The notes under the pieces: generated by a model
The model's database searches: none
What the model saw: the letters and a program-made list of their open reading frames with translations, nothing else
Told to the model about the DNA's origin: nothing
From: Verrucomicrobiota bacterium
GTDB lineage: Bacteria > Verrucomicrobiota > Verrucomicrobiia > Verrucomicrobiales > DEV007
Direction: 5' to 3'
Assembly (NCBI GenBank): GCA_003402735.1
Contig: QQNE01000013.1
Span: 1-58,066 of the forward strand
DNA: 58,066 nt
Program-made: the position numbers and the translations under genes
Part shown: positions 38,975-47,833 of the stretch, piece after piece
How positions within the stretch are numbered: position 1 is the stretch's first letter
Layout of the letters: each line of letters starts with the position of its first letter

Positions 38975-39813
38975 AGCGGAAGTTTATCTGGTCGGGAATT
39001 TTTTGGGCGGGCGCGCTGTTTCTAGGAACCGGGGTCATGGCCCAGGTGCGGGTGGAAATCGATCCACAGAAGGACGAGGGCGCCGCAGCCACCGCGAATG
39101 CCGATGAGCGGGTCAGCGAGTATTTGCAGAATCTGGCCGAGACGGAACGGACGGAGTGGATGGAACGAATGACCTCCTTGGTCACCGACATCGACCGGGT
39201 TTGTTCGTTGACCGAAGCGCAGCGCAAGCGATTGACCCTGGCGGCGAAAGGGGCGGTGGACTCCGGTTTGAACCGCTGGCGGGCCAACATGGAGACGTGG
39301 GTCCGGGACAAGGCCCGCAATGTGCAGGGGGATATCGAACAGTTTCTGGCAGGGGTTGGCTCGGTCCGCTTCGGGGACACCGCGAGGACTTGGGAGCCGG
39401 AACATCAGCAGGTCTGGGAGACGACGCTTTCGACCGTTTTGGACGAGACGCAGCGGAAGGCCTATGACGACGACATGCGGCAGCGGTTGGCCTTCAAGCA
39501 TGAGTCCATGGCGCGGGCCTTGGTGGCGGATCTGGACCGGACGCTCCGGCTTTCCGAGAAACAGCGCAATGAACTGCTGCCCCTCGTGACGATGGCCGCA
39601 TCGCTGCACTGGGACCGACTGGAATCCTGGGCGGGCGATGAGGAGAACCTGCCTTATCACCAACTGGGGGCCCTGCTCGGCGCCGTGCCGCAGGAAGATC
39701 GGGATCGTGTCCTCAACGAAGCCCAGCGCAAGGGTTGGGACCGGTTCTTCGAGCGGTTCGATGGAGCTTGGCAATCGATCCGCAATCTTCCGGGGGGGCA
39801 TGGAGTGCGATGA
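38971..39813 (+). CDS. Secreted helical protein with duplicated LTEAQR-type motif
   Basis: 280 residues with a signal peptide (IWSGIFWAGALFLGTGVMA). The mature part is helical with an internal repeat: SLTEAQRKRLTLAAKGAV early and RLSEKQRNELLPLVTMA later, with related VLDETQRKAYDD and VLNEAQRKGWDR segments after each. This is the style of Spy/CpxP-like LTxxQ chaperone repeats, but membership is not established. It overlaps its upstream and downstream neighbours by ATGA, so it should be made in fixed ratio with them. Confidence 0.8.
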   Translation: MKRKFIWSGIFWAGALFLGTGVMAQVRVEIDPQKDEGAAATANADERVSEYLQNLAETERTEWMERMTSLVTDIDRVCSLTEAQRKRLTLAAKGAVDSGLNRWRANMETWVRDKARNVQGDIEQFLAGVGSVRFGDTARTWEPEHQQVWETTLSTVLDETQRKAYDDDMRQRLAFKHESMARALVADLDRTLRLSEKQRNELLPLVTMAASLHWDRLESWAGDEENLPYHQLGALLGAVPQEDRDRVLNEAQRKGWDRFFERFDGAWQSIRNLPGGHGVR

Positions 39814-40859
39814 GGGGCGTCGCTTCGATCTTGGCCGGTCTGGCGGCGGTGGTTCCCCTGCTCTTTTGGGCTGAGGAAGCTCGCGCGCAGGCGGGGTCTG
39901 GAACGATTCGTTACGGGGACGAGGTGCCGCCCGAGGTGGATCAGATTTACGCCAAGGGGTTGGATTCGTTGGTGAGGACGCAGGCGGCGGAAGGTTATTG
40001 GGAAGGGGATCGCGGGGCCGGGGTGACCGGGCTTTGTGTGATGGCGATGCTGGCCAGCGGGGAAGATCCGAATTTCGGGCGTTACGCCACCGCCATCCGG
40101 CGCGGGTTGAGGCACATGATTTCCGAGCAGAACACGGAGACGGGGTATCTTGGGCAGAGCATGTATCACCACGGGTTCGGCATGCTCTCGTTGGCCGAGG
40201 CCTACGGCGCGGTGGATGATGAGTTGCTCTGGGTGGGCAGCGGGGTGAGCGGGCGCACCATCGGCGAGGCTTTGCAGGCGGCGGTGGGTTTGGCGGAGGC
40301 GGCGCAGCGGGGAAACCGTTGGCGGGGCTGGCGTTACAACCCGGATTCGAACGATGCGGACACATCGGTCTCGGGAGCAGTTCTGATGGGGCTGTTGGCG
40401 GCGAAGAACGCGGGGATGGCGGTCACGGACGAAGCGGTGCAGGGGGCGCTGGCCTATTTCAAGTCGAACACCGGTGCCAATGGCATGGTGGCTTACACCG
40501 GCGGCTTGGCGGGGATCGGGGAATCGATGAATCGTTCCGCCATCGCCACGCTCGTTTACTCGGTCGGAGGCAAGAAAGATTGGAAGGAGTATACGGCCAC
40601 CCTGGCTTACATCTCCGGGCGGTTGGATCACGAAGAGACGGCGCACCCGCTCTATTTCCAGTATTACATGGCGCAGGCGCTCTTTCAGGGGGATTTTGAG
40701 GCGTGGAAAACCTGGAACCGGAGCTTGGTGCGGATGCTGGACGAGCGGCAGTCGCCGGATGGGAGTTTCGAGGGGAGCCGGGGCGAGGCTTACGGGACGG
40801 CAATGTCCCTGCTGGCGCTGGCTTTGAACTACCGGTTCCTTCCGATCTACGAGCGGTGA
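39810..40859 (+). CDS. Secreted squalene-cyclase/prenyltransferase-repeat protein
   Basis: 349 residues from ATG 39810, with signal peptide LAGLAAVVPLLFWAEEARA. It carries alpha/alpha toroid repeats of the squalene oxidase/prenyltransferase type: GLDSLVRTQAAEGYWEGD, YHHGFGMLSLAEAYG, SVSGAVLMGLLAAKNAG, and a last QSPDGSFEG...YGTAMSLLAL. Catalytic DXDD is not visible, so a binding or structural role is likelier than cyclisation. Such proteins are frequent in PVC Bat-like loci. It is coupled to both neighbours by 4-base overlaps. Confidence 0.87.
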   Translation: MRGVASILAGLAAVVPLLFWAEEARAQAGSGTIRYGDEVPPEVDQIYAKGLDSLVRTQAAEGYWEGDRGAGVTGLCVMAMLASGEDPNFGRYATAIRRGLRHMISEQNTETGYLGQSMYHHGFGMLSLAEAYGAVDDELLWVGSGVSGRTIGEALQAAVGLAEAAQRGNRWRGWRYNPDSNDADTSVSGAVLMGLLAAKNAGMAVTDEAVQGALAYFKSNTGANGMVAYTGGLAGIGESMNRSAIATLVYSVGGKKDWKEYTATLAYISGRLDHEETAHPLYFQYYMAQALFQGDFEAWKTWNRSLVRMLDERQSPDGSFEGSRGEAYGTAMSLLALALNYRFLPIYER

Positions 40860-43800
40860 AACAAATACTCCAAGGCATTGTGTGGGTTGGGTGGTTCCTC
40901 GTGGCCACGATGGTTTGTGCGGCACCGCCCGCCTCGGTGTTGGAGTTTGCCAATGGGGACCTGGTGGAGGGAGCCCTGGAGCCCGGGGAAGGAGATTTGA
41001 TTCGGTGGCGCAGCCAATGGTTTGAGGACCCGCTGGAGATCGATCCCGTTTTCCTGAAACGACTCACCCTGGAGCAGGTTCCGGCCCCGGTCGGTCCCTC
41101 CTCATTCCGGGCCTTGCTGCGCAACGGGGATGTGGTCCACGGAGATCTGGTTCGCGTCGGGCCGGGGGTCGTCGAACTGGAGAGCCCGCGCCATGGTCGG
41201 ACCCTGCTCATGACCACCGCGTTGCGCAGCGTGAATCGGCTGGATAATCCGGCCCTTCGTTACTCCGGGCCGGTCAGTGTGGAAGGCTGGGTGCAAAACG
41301 GACCCGGGCGCGAGGAGAGTTATTGGAGCGGGGTCCCCGGTGGAGGCATTTCCACCCGGCGCTGGGGGGCGGGCCTGTTTCATCGGTTCGAGTTCCCGGA
41401 ACGGGTGGCCATTGAAGTCAAGCTGAGCTCGTCCCGCCGCCCCGAGTTCAGCCTCGCGCTGCAAGCGTTCCGCGAGGACGGGCTAAGGCTGGAAACCTGG
41501 GATGACGAAGTGGTTTTGGCGACGTCCGGGGCCGACTTCCAACCGATTTGCCGGCTGACCGCTGATCAGCGGCAGGTCCATCTGCATCTCTTTTGGGATC
41601 AGGCTTCCGGGGCCCTGCAGATTTTTGATACCTCGGGCCGTGAACTGGGCGGTCGGCAGGTGGCGGCGGGCCCGGATTTCCGGGGAAACTCGGGATTTTC
41701 CCTGCGCAACAAGGGCCTGGATCTGGAACTGGCCCGGCTCAGGGTGGCGGAGTGGCGCGGCGGCCCACCGGAGTTGGAGTCCATCGAGGGGCCACGCGTC
41801 CAGCGGATTGATGGGAGCGCGTTGCGGGAAAAACCGATCGGTTATGATCCGGTGACCCGGTCTCTGCAATTGGAAGGAGGCAAGACCGTGGCCATTGCGG
41901 ATTTGGAGACCATCGTTTTCGACGAGCGGGCGATGGATCTGGACCCGGGAAACACCGTCCAGGTCACGTATGGCGATGGAACCCGGATCAGCGGAAACTT
42001 GGTCCGAACGGCCAGGGATAGCGTGCTGGTCCGCACCGGATATTCCGAGTCGCCGATGCTCTGCGGCTTTGTCGATCTTGTCGCTTTGGAATTCGCGCAC
42101 CGCAGCGGGCCCGAGGTCACCGATGCTCCGGACGAATTGCGGGTGAGTGGCGCCGTTCTGCATGGCACCCTGTCCGGCTTGCGGACCGGGGGCCGGATTT
42201 CCTGGCGTCCCTTGGGCGCTTCCAAGGCGGTTTCGTTGCGGCCGGGGCTGGACGCGGACGTGGTGCGGCAGAAGGGGCCCGGGATCACGCATTTGGCAGC
42301 GGACCGGATTTTCCTCGTCAGCCGGGAGATTTTGGCGTGTCGGGTGGAGGGGATCCGGGATGGGGTGATCTTCTTTTCCAGTCCGTTGACCACCTTGACG
42401 CAATTGCCTGCGGCTCAGGTGCGGGCCGTGGAATTCGGGCAGAAGTCTTTGCGGCTTTCCGGCTTTGATGACCCGTCCTGGCGGCTTCTGGAAGGCGGCG
42501 GGAACGCCAATGAACTCGAGCCCTCACGCATGGTGCTGCGCGGCGGGGGCTACGGGCACCCGGGAATCCTCCGGGCGGATGAAATCCATTTCACGCTGCA
42601 ATGGGAAGGCGATGGGCAGGGGGCGGTCACGGTCGGGCTCTTCACCGGAGCGGGTCCCGCGTTCGCAGCCCCCATCCAGGTGAGTTTCAGCCGGTGGGGA
42701 AACCGGATCTGGGTCGCCGCCAGCCAGCCCGGAGGAAACCGGATGATTGACGGAGACGACATCATGGTGGCCGGTGGCCGTCTCTCCGCAAAGATCGCGT
42801 TCCGGGAAGATCAGATGATTGTTTCCGTGGATGGCCAGGAGTTGGTGGACTGCGTGTTCCCCGGCGCCCAACGTTCCGGGGCCGGTCTGCGCTTTGAATT
42901 CGGTGGCCCCTGGTTCAACGCGGAGACCATCCTGGCTCCGGCGACGGTGAGCGATTTTCAATTGCGGTCCTCCAATGGGTTGATCGCTTCATTCCGGGTC
43001 GATGCCGGCGTGAAGGAGAAAACCTTGACGATCCCGCGGCGCATGAAGGGAGATCCCCCGACGCACTGCCTGGTGGCGGCCAACGGGGATGTGATGCGCG
43101 GCAAACTGGTGGAGGTCAGTCCCGAGACGATCCGGTTTGATGTGCAGGGTCAGGTGGTGCCATTTCCCCGGGAGCGCGTGCTGGGACTGGTGCACCTCAG
43201 CAAGGAAGGGAAAGGGGACGAACTGGCGGAAGGTCCGCTGCCAAAAGGCGAAAGTTACATTTTTTTGGCTGAAGGTTCCGCCGTCCGGTTGCAAACTGAT
43301 GAGGTCAATGAACAATTTCTTCAGGGGCAATCTCCGGTGCTCGGGGCGTGCAAGGTTCCCCTTCCCTCCATTCGGCAATTGCGGGTGGGGACGGCAGTGG
43401 CTCTGCCGGACGAAGTGTTGCATGCCAACTGGACACCCGTGGCGGCCCCCGAGCCAGTCATTCCGGGAGCGGCAGGAAACGGTCCCGGAACCGATGGCAT
43501 GAGCAGCAAGGGGGAGGCTCCAGGTTTTGAGTTGCCACTGCTCGGTGAAGGGCGATTCAATGTGGAGACGGCTCGGGGAAAGGTTCTTGTCCTGGAATTC
43601 TGGGCCACTTGGTGTGGTCCGTGCCGCGCGGCCTTTGGAGAATACGTGGAGGTGTTCAAGGCGTTTGACCCGGCCCAGGTCCAACTCGTCGCCGTCAACA
43701 TCGGGGAGCCGGCCGCGGTGATCACGGCCTACCTGGAACGGAACGGCTGGAATTTTCCGGTGGCACTCGATGAAAGCGAGACGGTCAAGGCCCTCTACGG

Positions 43801-43927
43801 CGTGGAAGGGATTCCGCACACCGTGGTCATCGATCCCGAAGGACAGATCATCTGGTCACAAAGCGGGTTTCGTCCCGGAGCGGGCCGGGCCCTCGCCCAG
43901 GTGATCAGCGGCGCCCTGGCACGCTGA
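40856..43927 (+). CDS. Giant secreted protein with C-terminal TlpA-like thioredoxin domain
   Basis: 1023 residues from GTG 40856 (GTGA overlap with the previous stop) with a signal peptide (GIVWVGWFLVATMVCAA). The first ~850 residues are beta-rich with repeated short units of the form NGD-x2-xG-x-L (FANGDLVEGAL, LRNGDVVHGDL, YGDGTRISGNL, AANGDVMRGKL). The last ~140 form a TlpA/ResA-type thioredoxin fold with the redox motif C920-G-P-C923 in FWATWCGPC and a cis-Pro in EGIPHTVVIDP. A periplasmic disulfide reductase tethered to a large binding module is inferred. The N-terminal part was not recognised. Confidence 0.88.
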   Translation: MKQILQGIVWVGWFLVATMVCAAPPASVLEFANGDLVEGALEPGEGDLIRWRSQWFEDPLEIDPVFLKRLTLEQVPAPVGPSSFRALLRNGDVVHGDLVRVGPGVVELESPRHGRTLLMTTALRSVNRLDNPALRYSGPVSVEGWVQNGPGREESYWSGVPGGGISTRRWGAGLFHRFEFPERVAIEVKLSSSRRPEFSLALQAFREDGLRLETWDDEVVLATSGADFQPICRLTADQRQVHLHLFWDQASGALQIFDTSGRELGGRQVAAGPDFRGNSGFSLRNKGLDLELARLRVAEWRGGPPELESIEGPRVQRIDGSALREKPIGYDPVTRSLQLEGGKTVAIADLETIVFDERAMDLDPGNTVQVTYGDGTRISGNLVRTARDSVLVRTGYSESPMLCGFVDLVALEFAHRSGPEVTDAPDELRVSGAVLHGTLSGLRTGGRISWRPLGASKAVSLRPGLDADVVRQKGPGITHLAADRIFLVSREILACRVEGIRDGVIFFSSPLTTLTQLPAAQVRAVEFGQKSLRLSGFDDPSWRLLEGGGNANELEPSRMVLRGGGYGHPGILRADEIHFTLQWEGDGQGAVTVGLFTGAGPAFAAPIQVSFSRWGNRIWVAASQPGGNRMIDGDDIMVAGGRLSAKIAFREDQMIVSVDGQELVDCVFPGAQRSGAGLRFEFGGPWFNAETILAPATVSDFQLRSSNGLIASFRVDAGVKEKTLTIPRRMKGDPPTHCLVAANGDVMRGKLVEVSPETIRFDVQGQVVPFPRERVLGLVHLSKEGKGDELAEGPLPKGESYIFLAEGSAVRLQTDEVNEQFLQGQSPVLGACKVPLPSIRQLRVGTAVALPDEVLHANWTPVAAPEPVIPGAAGNGPGTDGMSSKGEAPGFELPLLGEGRFNVETARGKVLVLEFWATWCGPCRAAFGEYVEVFKAFDPAQVQLVAVNIGEPAAVITAYLERNGWNFPVALDESETVKALYGVEGIPHTVVIDPEGQIIWSQSGFRPGAGRALAQVISGALAR

Positions 43928-43973
43928 GTTCATTTCCTGTCGGGGCGCGGCCCCCAACAAGGTCCAACGAGAT

Positions 43974-44621
43974 TCAGGCAGCTTCGGGAGGGTGATCCTT
44001 TCCGGCGGTGAGCTTCATCACGAGGACGTAGAGCGCTCCGAGGACGAGAACGCCGCCCACAATCCAGACGGATTCGTGTTTGATCGCATGGACCAATTTG
44101 TCGGGGTCCTCCATCAGCTCCGGGTTGCGCTGAAAGACGCCCTGCCCATACCAAGAGAGAATCGCGCACCAGAGGAAAGCCCCGGCCACGGTCATGAGAC
44201 TAAAGAGAGCGAAGTTGATCCGCAGGATGCCGGCCGGAATCGAAATCAGGTGACGGACCACGGGAAGCAACCGGGCGAAGAAGATGCCCCCGGCCTCGTA
44301 TCGGTGGACGAAGTGTTCGGCTCGCTTGACCTTCTCCTCGGTGATGAAGAAAAGTTTGCCCCATTTCTTGAGGAAGACCTGCTCCAGCCCGCGGGCCACG
44401 CCGTAGGTGATGGCCGAGCCCAGCCAGGAACCGAACGTGCCCGCGAGAATCACCCCCCAAAGATTCATCTTGCCCTGGGCGGCCAGAAAGGCGGCCGGTG
44501 GCATCACCACCTCACTGGGCACGGGGAAAATGGAGCTCTCCATGGCCATGAGCAGAATGACCGCGCCATAGCCGCCATGCTCGACCCACTCGAACCAGGT
44601 GTGGATGAGATCGTGGAGCAT
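43974..44621 (-). CDS. DedA family membrane protein
   Basis: 215 residues with several membrane segments. DedA/SNARE-associated hallmarks are visible: ESSIFPVPSEVVMPPAAFLA, the second E/FxR motif in FARLLPVVRHLISIPAG, and the re-entrant-loop Gly/Ser stretch GTFGSWLGSAITYG. DedA proteins act as lipid scramblases or flippases (undecaprenyl phosphate, phosphatidylethanolamine) driven by protons. It starts 3 bases after the gene at 44625-45044 stops. Confidence 0.93.
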   Translation of the reverse strand: MLHDLIHTWFEWVEHGGYGAVILLMAMESSIFPVPSEVVMPPAAFLAAQGKMNLWGVILAGTFGSWLGSAITYGVARGLEQVFLKKWGKLFFITEEKVKRAEHFVHRYEAGGIFFARLLPVVRHLISIPAGILRINFALFSLMTVAGAFLWCAILSWYGQGVFQRNPELMEDPDKLVHAIKHESVWIVGGVLVLGALYVLVMKLTAGKDHPPEAA

Positions 44622-44624
44622 GTC

Positions 44625-45044
44625 TTATTTGTCTTTTGAAAGGTTGGCGAGGGCCGCTTCGGAGGTTCGGTCGTCTGCAGTATCCGGCAAGCCATCCTTG
44701 CCATTGGAGACCACCATGACGGAGCCATCCGGTTGCGGGACGAAACGCAAGGGCTTCTGGTAGGGCAGGTCAATCACTTGGCCCTTCCCGAGTTGCGCCA
44801 GTTGCAGCCACGCATTCTGGTTTTGTAGCGCGTTTGCGGGGTCCGTGAGCACTTTGGTCCAGGCCTCGTTGGTCGGTTCCACGACAGCCGTCGGATTTTT
44901 TTTGCGAAATTCGTCCACGTCCATCTGGGCGGAGATGAGGATGAAGTCCCCCATGTTTTGGTAAAGCCAGAAGGATCCTCCGCCGCAGCAGAGGAGAATT
45001 AGGCCGAACAGCACTCCGGCAGCAATGAGACAACCTTTGTTCAC
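44625..45044 (-). CDS. Small membrane-anchored protein of unknown function
   Basis: 139 residues from GTG 45044; the frame extends to 45185, but that part overlaps the divergent gene at 45137 and is not protein-like. A single N-terminal membrane segment (CLIAAGVLFGLILLCCGGGSFWL) precedes a soluble domain ending with FVPQPDGSVMVVSNGKDGLPDTADD. This ending resembles a type II secretion pseudopilin G C-terminus. No family was assigned. It is in a unit with dedA. Confidence 0.7.
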   Translation of the reverse strand: MNKGCLIAAGVLFGLILLCCGGGSFWLYQNMGDFILISAQMDVDEFRKKNPTAVVEPTNEAWTKVLTDPANALQNQNAWLQLAQLGKGQVIDLPYQKPLRFVPQPDGSVMVVSNGKDGLPDTADDRTSEAALANLSKDK

Positions 45045-45136
45045 CCCGCATTCAAGCCCAGCGGGAGTGGGAGGGCAAGACAAAGCTTCGACACTCTGCG
45101 CTTGCGTTCTTTGGCAGATGGGGGGAAATTTTTGAG

Positions 45137-45652
45137 ATGAAGCTTCAGGTCCTCGCTTGTGCTGGGGTGTTTTTTTACGCTTCAATCACTCCTGCATCTG
45201 CCTTCGAGTTTTCCAAGCTCGTTTCGCCGTTCGTGACGGCTGTTCGGTTTGTCGGCGGTCTCCTTCCGTTCCGCGAAGCTGAGGAGAACGACAAGGACCG
45301 GGATGAAGCCTCTTCCCGGACCCTCCAGTCCGCACAGAGCGCCCAGACCGCCCAGGAGGCCGAACCCATTCCGGCGGATCCCGACAAGGTGATTGGGACC
45401 ATCCGGTTTGCCTACGACGATTTCGTGTTGATCTACACTCCGATCAAACTGGATCTGCCCGCCGGCACCCGGGTCACGACGGTGGGGAAGGATGGAGTTC
45501 CCCGCGCCGTGGAGCTCTCCCTGAGCAAAGAGCGCAAAGGGCCGTTCCTGGTTGCGGATGTCTCCTCTGGAGAACCGATGGCCGGGGACATTGTGGTCCT
45601 GCTGCCGAAACCCGGATCCGGCAAGGTGGCTCAGTATCAGGTTTTGGAGTAG
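45137..45652 (+). CDS. Secreted protein of unknown function upstream of moeA
   Basis: 171 residues with a signal peptide (LACAGVFFYASITPASA). A Gln/Ala/Ser-rich acidic stretch precedes a C-terminal beta domain (IGTIRFAYDDFVLIYTPIKLDLPAGTRV split by loops, then GDIVVLLPKP). No family was recognised. It ends 12 bases before moeA and may be co-transcribed with it. Confidence 0.75.
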   Translation: MKLQVLACAGVFFYASITPASAFEFSKLVSPFVTAVRFVGGLLPFREAEENDKDRDEASSRTLQSAQSAQTAQEAEPIPADPDKVIGTIRFAYDDFVLIYTPIKLDLPAGTRVTTVGKDGVPRAVELSLSKERKGPFLVADVSSGEPMAGDIVVLLPKPGSGKVAQYQVLE

Positions 45653-45664
45653 GCCGGGCCGCTC

Positions 45665-46885
45665 ATGTTGGACGAGATCGAAGCCCGGCGCCGGCTGATC
45701 GAGGCCACGCCGCCCGGGAAAATCACCCGGCTGCCCCTGATCGAGGCGCTTGGAGCCACCGCCGCTTGCACGTTGCGCGCCGGGGTTCCGCTTCCGGGCT
45801 TCGACAATTCCCAGATGGACGGATATGCGGTGCGTTCCGGCGATGCCGTGGCGGGAGCGGTTCTTCGCGTGGTGGGGACGCAGTTCGCCGGGCTGGATAC
45901 CGGCCAGTCCCCCGTTCAACCCGGGACCGCCGTCCGGGTGTTCACCGGGGCCCCTTTGCCGTCCGGGGCGGACGCTGTGGTCATGCAGGAGGATGTGGAA
46001 GTCGCCGGGGCCGAGATCCGGTTGCGGGTGGACGCGGCTCCCGGGGAATTCGTGCGGAGGCGGGGCGCCGATCTCTGCGAGGGCCAGATCATTTTGCGGG
46101 AAGGGGACAGACTCACCCCGGCCCGTTTGGGATTGCTCGCTTCCCAGGGGCACGCGGAGGTCCCGGTGCGCATCGCTCCCCGCGCCGTGGTGGTGACGAC
46201 CGGGGACGAGCTGGTTGAGCCGGGAGCCGGGGCGGTGTTGCTTCCGGGGCAGATCTTCAACAGCAACGGCGCGATGTTGGCGGCCGGACTGCAACGATTT
46301 GGGGTCACCCGGGTCAAGGTCGCTCATGCGCCGGACGACCCGGTCCGCCTGCGCGCGGTGTTGCAAGAGGCGCTCGGAGCCGGGGATTTCTGTTTGATCG
46401 CGGGCGGGGTTTCGGTGGGGGAGAGAGACCACGTGAAAACCGTCCTGAGCGCTTTGGGAGCGTCCGGCGGTTTTTGGAAAGTCCGGGTGAAGCCGGGCAA
46501 GCCCTTTTTTTTTGCCGGACTCGAGGACAAGGTGATTTTTGGTTTGCCGGGAAACCCGGTGTCCAGCTGGATCACGTTTCTCCTGTTCGTGGTCAGTTCA
46601 CTGCAACGCCACGCGGGCAGGTGGCCGGATCCGTCGGTGCCAGGTTTGGCCGGGGTGCGGGCGTTTTTGGGGGAGGACCTGCACAATGACGGGGACAGGC
46701 CTCATTACGTGCGGGGAGTTTGGAACGGGGCGGTGGGGACTTTCCGGAGCGTGGGGATCCAGCAATCGCATGCGCTCCACGGGTTGAGCTTGGCGAATGC
46801 GCTGGTGCGGGTTGAGGGCGGAGAGCGGCTGGACGCTGGGGCAGAGGTGACGGTCCGTTTGATGCAGGAGGATGGATGGGAATGA
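45665..46885 (+). CDS. moeA: Molybdopterin molybdotransferase MoeA
   Basis: 406 residues; inserts molybdate into adenylated molybdopterin. The family motifs are intact: PLPGFDNSQMDGYAVR, VFTGAPLPSGADAVVMQED, TTGDELVEPG, FNSNGAMLAA, GGVSVGERDHV, KPGKPFFF and GLPGNPVSS. The C-terminal domain IV is complete. Other moco genes are not in this window. It is the last gene before the AT-rich marR control region. Confidence 0.95.
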   Translation: MLDEIEARRRLIEATPPGKITRLPLIEALGATAACTLRAGVPLPGFDNSQMDGYAVRSGDAVAGAVLRVVGTQFAGLDTGQSPVQPGTAVRVFTGAPLPSGADAVVMQEDVEVAGAEIRLRVDAAPGEFVRRRGADLCEGQIILREGDRLTPARLGLLASQGHAEVPVRIAPRAVVVTTGDELVEPGAGAVLLPGQIFNSNGAMLAAGLQRFGVTRVKVAHAPDDPVRLRAVLQEALGAGDFCLIAGGVSVGERDHVKTVLSALGASGGFWKVRVKPGKPFFFAGLEDKVIFGLPGNPVSSWITFLLFVVSSLQRHAGRWPDPSVPGLAGVRAFLGEDLHNDGDRPHYVRGVWNGAVGTFRSVGIQQSHALHGLSLANALVRVEGGERLDAGAEVTVRLMQEDGWE

Positions 46886-46893
46886 GGGCGGCA

Positions 46894-46907
46894 ATTGGTC
46901 AACCAAT
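46894..46907. repeat. Palindrome after moeA
   Basis: ATTGGT-CA-ACCAAT, a perfect inverted repeat 8 bases after the moeA stop and 273 bases upstream of the marR start. It could be the end hairpin of moeA or an extra regulator site. No T-run follows. Confidence 0.3.
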
Positions 46908-47016
46908 CTGAATATTCTGTCAGGATCGACCATCAAACAATCATGAGAATGAGAGAAGCGAGTCTCAACTTTGAAAAATAACGGCCCTTTGACATTTAAA
47001 ATTTATAAAATGCAAC

Positions 47017-47045
47017 TTGCAGGACGTCATCCGGGCGACTATAAT
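47017..47045 (+). promoter_or_regulatory. Sigma-70-type promoter of the marR gene
   Basis: A perfect -10 TATAAT lies at 47040-47045. A -35-like TTGCAG (47017-47022) is 17 bases upstream, the ideal spacing, though it matches the consensus only in its first three bases. The predicted start is near 47052, giving a ~116-base leader before ATG 47168. The region 46900-47160 is AT-rich compared with neighbouring genes. Confidence 0.6.
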
Positions 47046-47071
47046 GTCGTCAGGTCCGGGATATTGTATGA

Positions 47072-47087
47072 AAATTATGGATAATTT
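47072..47087. promoter_or_regulatory. Candidate MarR operator
   Basis: AAATTAT-GG-ATAATTT is a perfect 16-bp inverted repeat about 20-35 bases downstream of the predicted transcription start. MarR-type regulators bind such palindromes, often in their own leader. Autoregulation is inferred. Confidence 0.45.
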
Positions 47088-47167
47088 GAATGCGGTGTTT
47101 ACAGACTGATCGAGAAGGCGTATTCTTTAAGTCCCCACGATTATTAAACCACAAAGAGTTCGACGGT

Positions 47168-47629
47168 ATGCAGATAGCCAACGAAAGTGACACCACCCCA
47201 AGCGCCGAAGCCAGCCGCTTGGCCGACTTCATCATGTTCACCCAGCGGTCCTTCCTTTTGGATCTCTCCAAGGAGTTGAACAAGGGCAATATTTCTTATG
47301 CCCAGTTCTTCCTTCTTGGGTATCTGGCCAAGGAAGAGCATCTCACCATGACGGAGATCTCCAACAAGATGGGGCATTCAACCGCGGCCGCTACCGGGCT
47401 GGTCGATCGCCTGGAGAAGCTCGGCTATGTCCAGCGTCTCCACGCCGCGGATGACCGCCGCAAGGTGATGGTCCAGATCACCCGCAAGGGAATGGATCTC
47501 GTCTCCCGCATGCGCGACGGCATCGCTCTCAACATCGCCGAAACGATGTCGAAGATGGATTCCCATGCCGCGCCCGAGTCCGCGACTTCCCTCGATCAAC
47601 TCAGTGATCTGCTGATGCAGGGGCGCTGA
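47168..47629 (+). CDS. MarR family transcriptional regulator
   Basis: 153 residues from ATG 47168 (MQIANESDTT). The winged-helix core is standard: ISYAQFFLLGYLAKEEHLTMTEIS split by turns, GHSTAAATGLVDRLEKLGYV as recognition helix and DDRRKVMVQITRKGMDL as the wing. The length is normal for the family. It has its own promoter and a probable operator; no neighbouring transporter or enzyme points to its effector. A bidirectional terminator follows. Confidence 0.92.
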   Translation: MQIANESDTTPSAEASRLADFIMFTQRSFLLDLSKELNKGNISYAQFFLLGYLAKEEHLTMTEISNKMGHSTAAATGLVDRLEKLGYVQRLHAADDRRKVMVQITRKGMDLVSRMRDGIALNIAETMSKMDSHAAPESATSLDQLSDLLMQGR

Positions 47630-47745
47630 GGCGGAGAGGCGACCGGTCCTCTGCATACCTGATTGAGACGTGGGGTTTCCGAATCCTGGTGGACCGGACG
47701 TTTTGTCCTGATTCATTTTGATTTTCTTGTCTGACGCAAACAACG

Positions 47746-47778
47746 AAAAGGCGTTCTCCGGGTGGGGAACGCCTTTTT
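47746..47778. terminator. Bidirectional intrinsic terminator
   Basis: AAAAGGCGTTC (47746-47756) pairs perfectly with GAACGCCTTTT (47767-47777) around a 10-base loop, with T47778 extending the T-run. Because the stem starts with an A-run and ends with a T-run, it can terminate both marR (+) and the DUF1501 gene (-). Confidence 0.85.
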
Positions 47779-47833
47779 GCTTGTTGTTCGTCCGCCCTCG
47801 GGACTTCGGCGGACGCTGTCGGACGGGTTCGGC

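Noticed and set aside
43940..43953. GC-rich palindrome GGGGC-GCG-GCCCC between convergent genes
   Set aside because: Only 5-bp arms and no T-run; expected by chance in GC-rich sequence.
46987..47010. TTGACA followed by TATAAA upstream of marR
   Set aside because: The TATAAA is only about 9 bases from the TTGACA, far too close for a sigma-70 pair; the TTGCAG/TATAAT pair downstream has ideal spacing.
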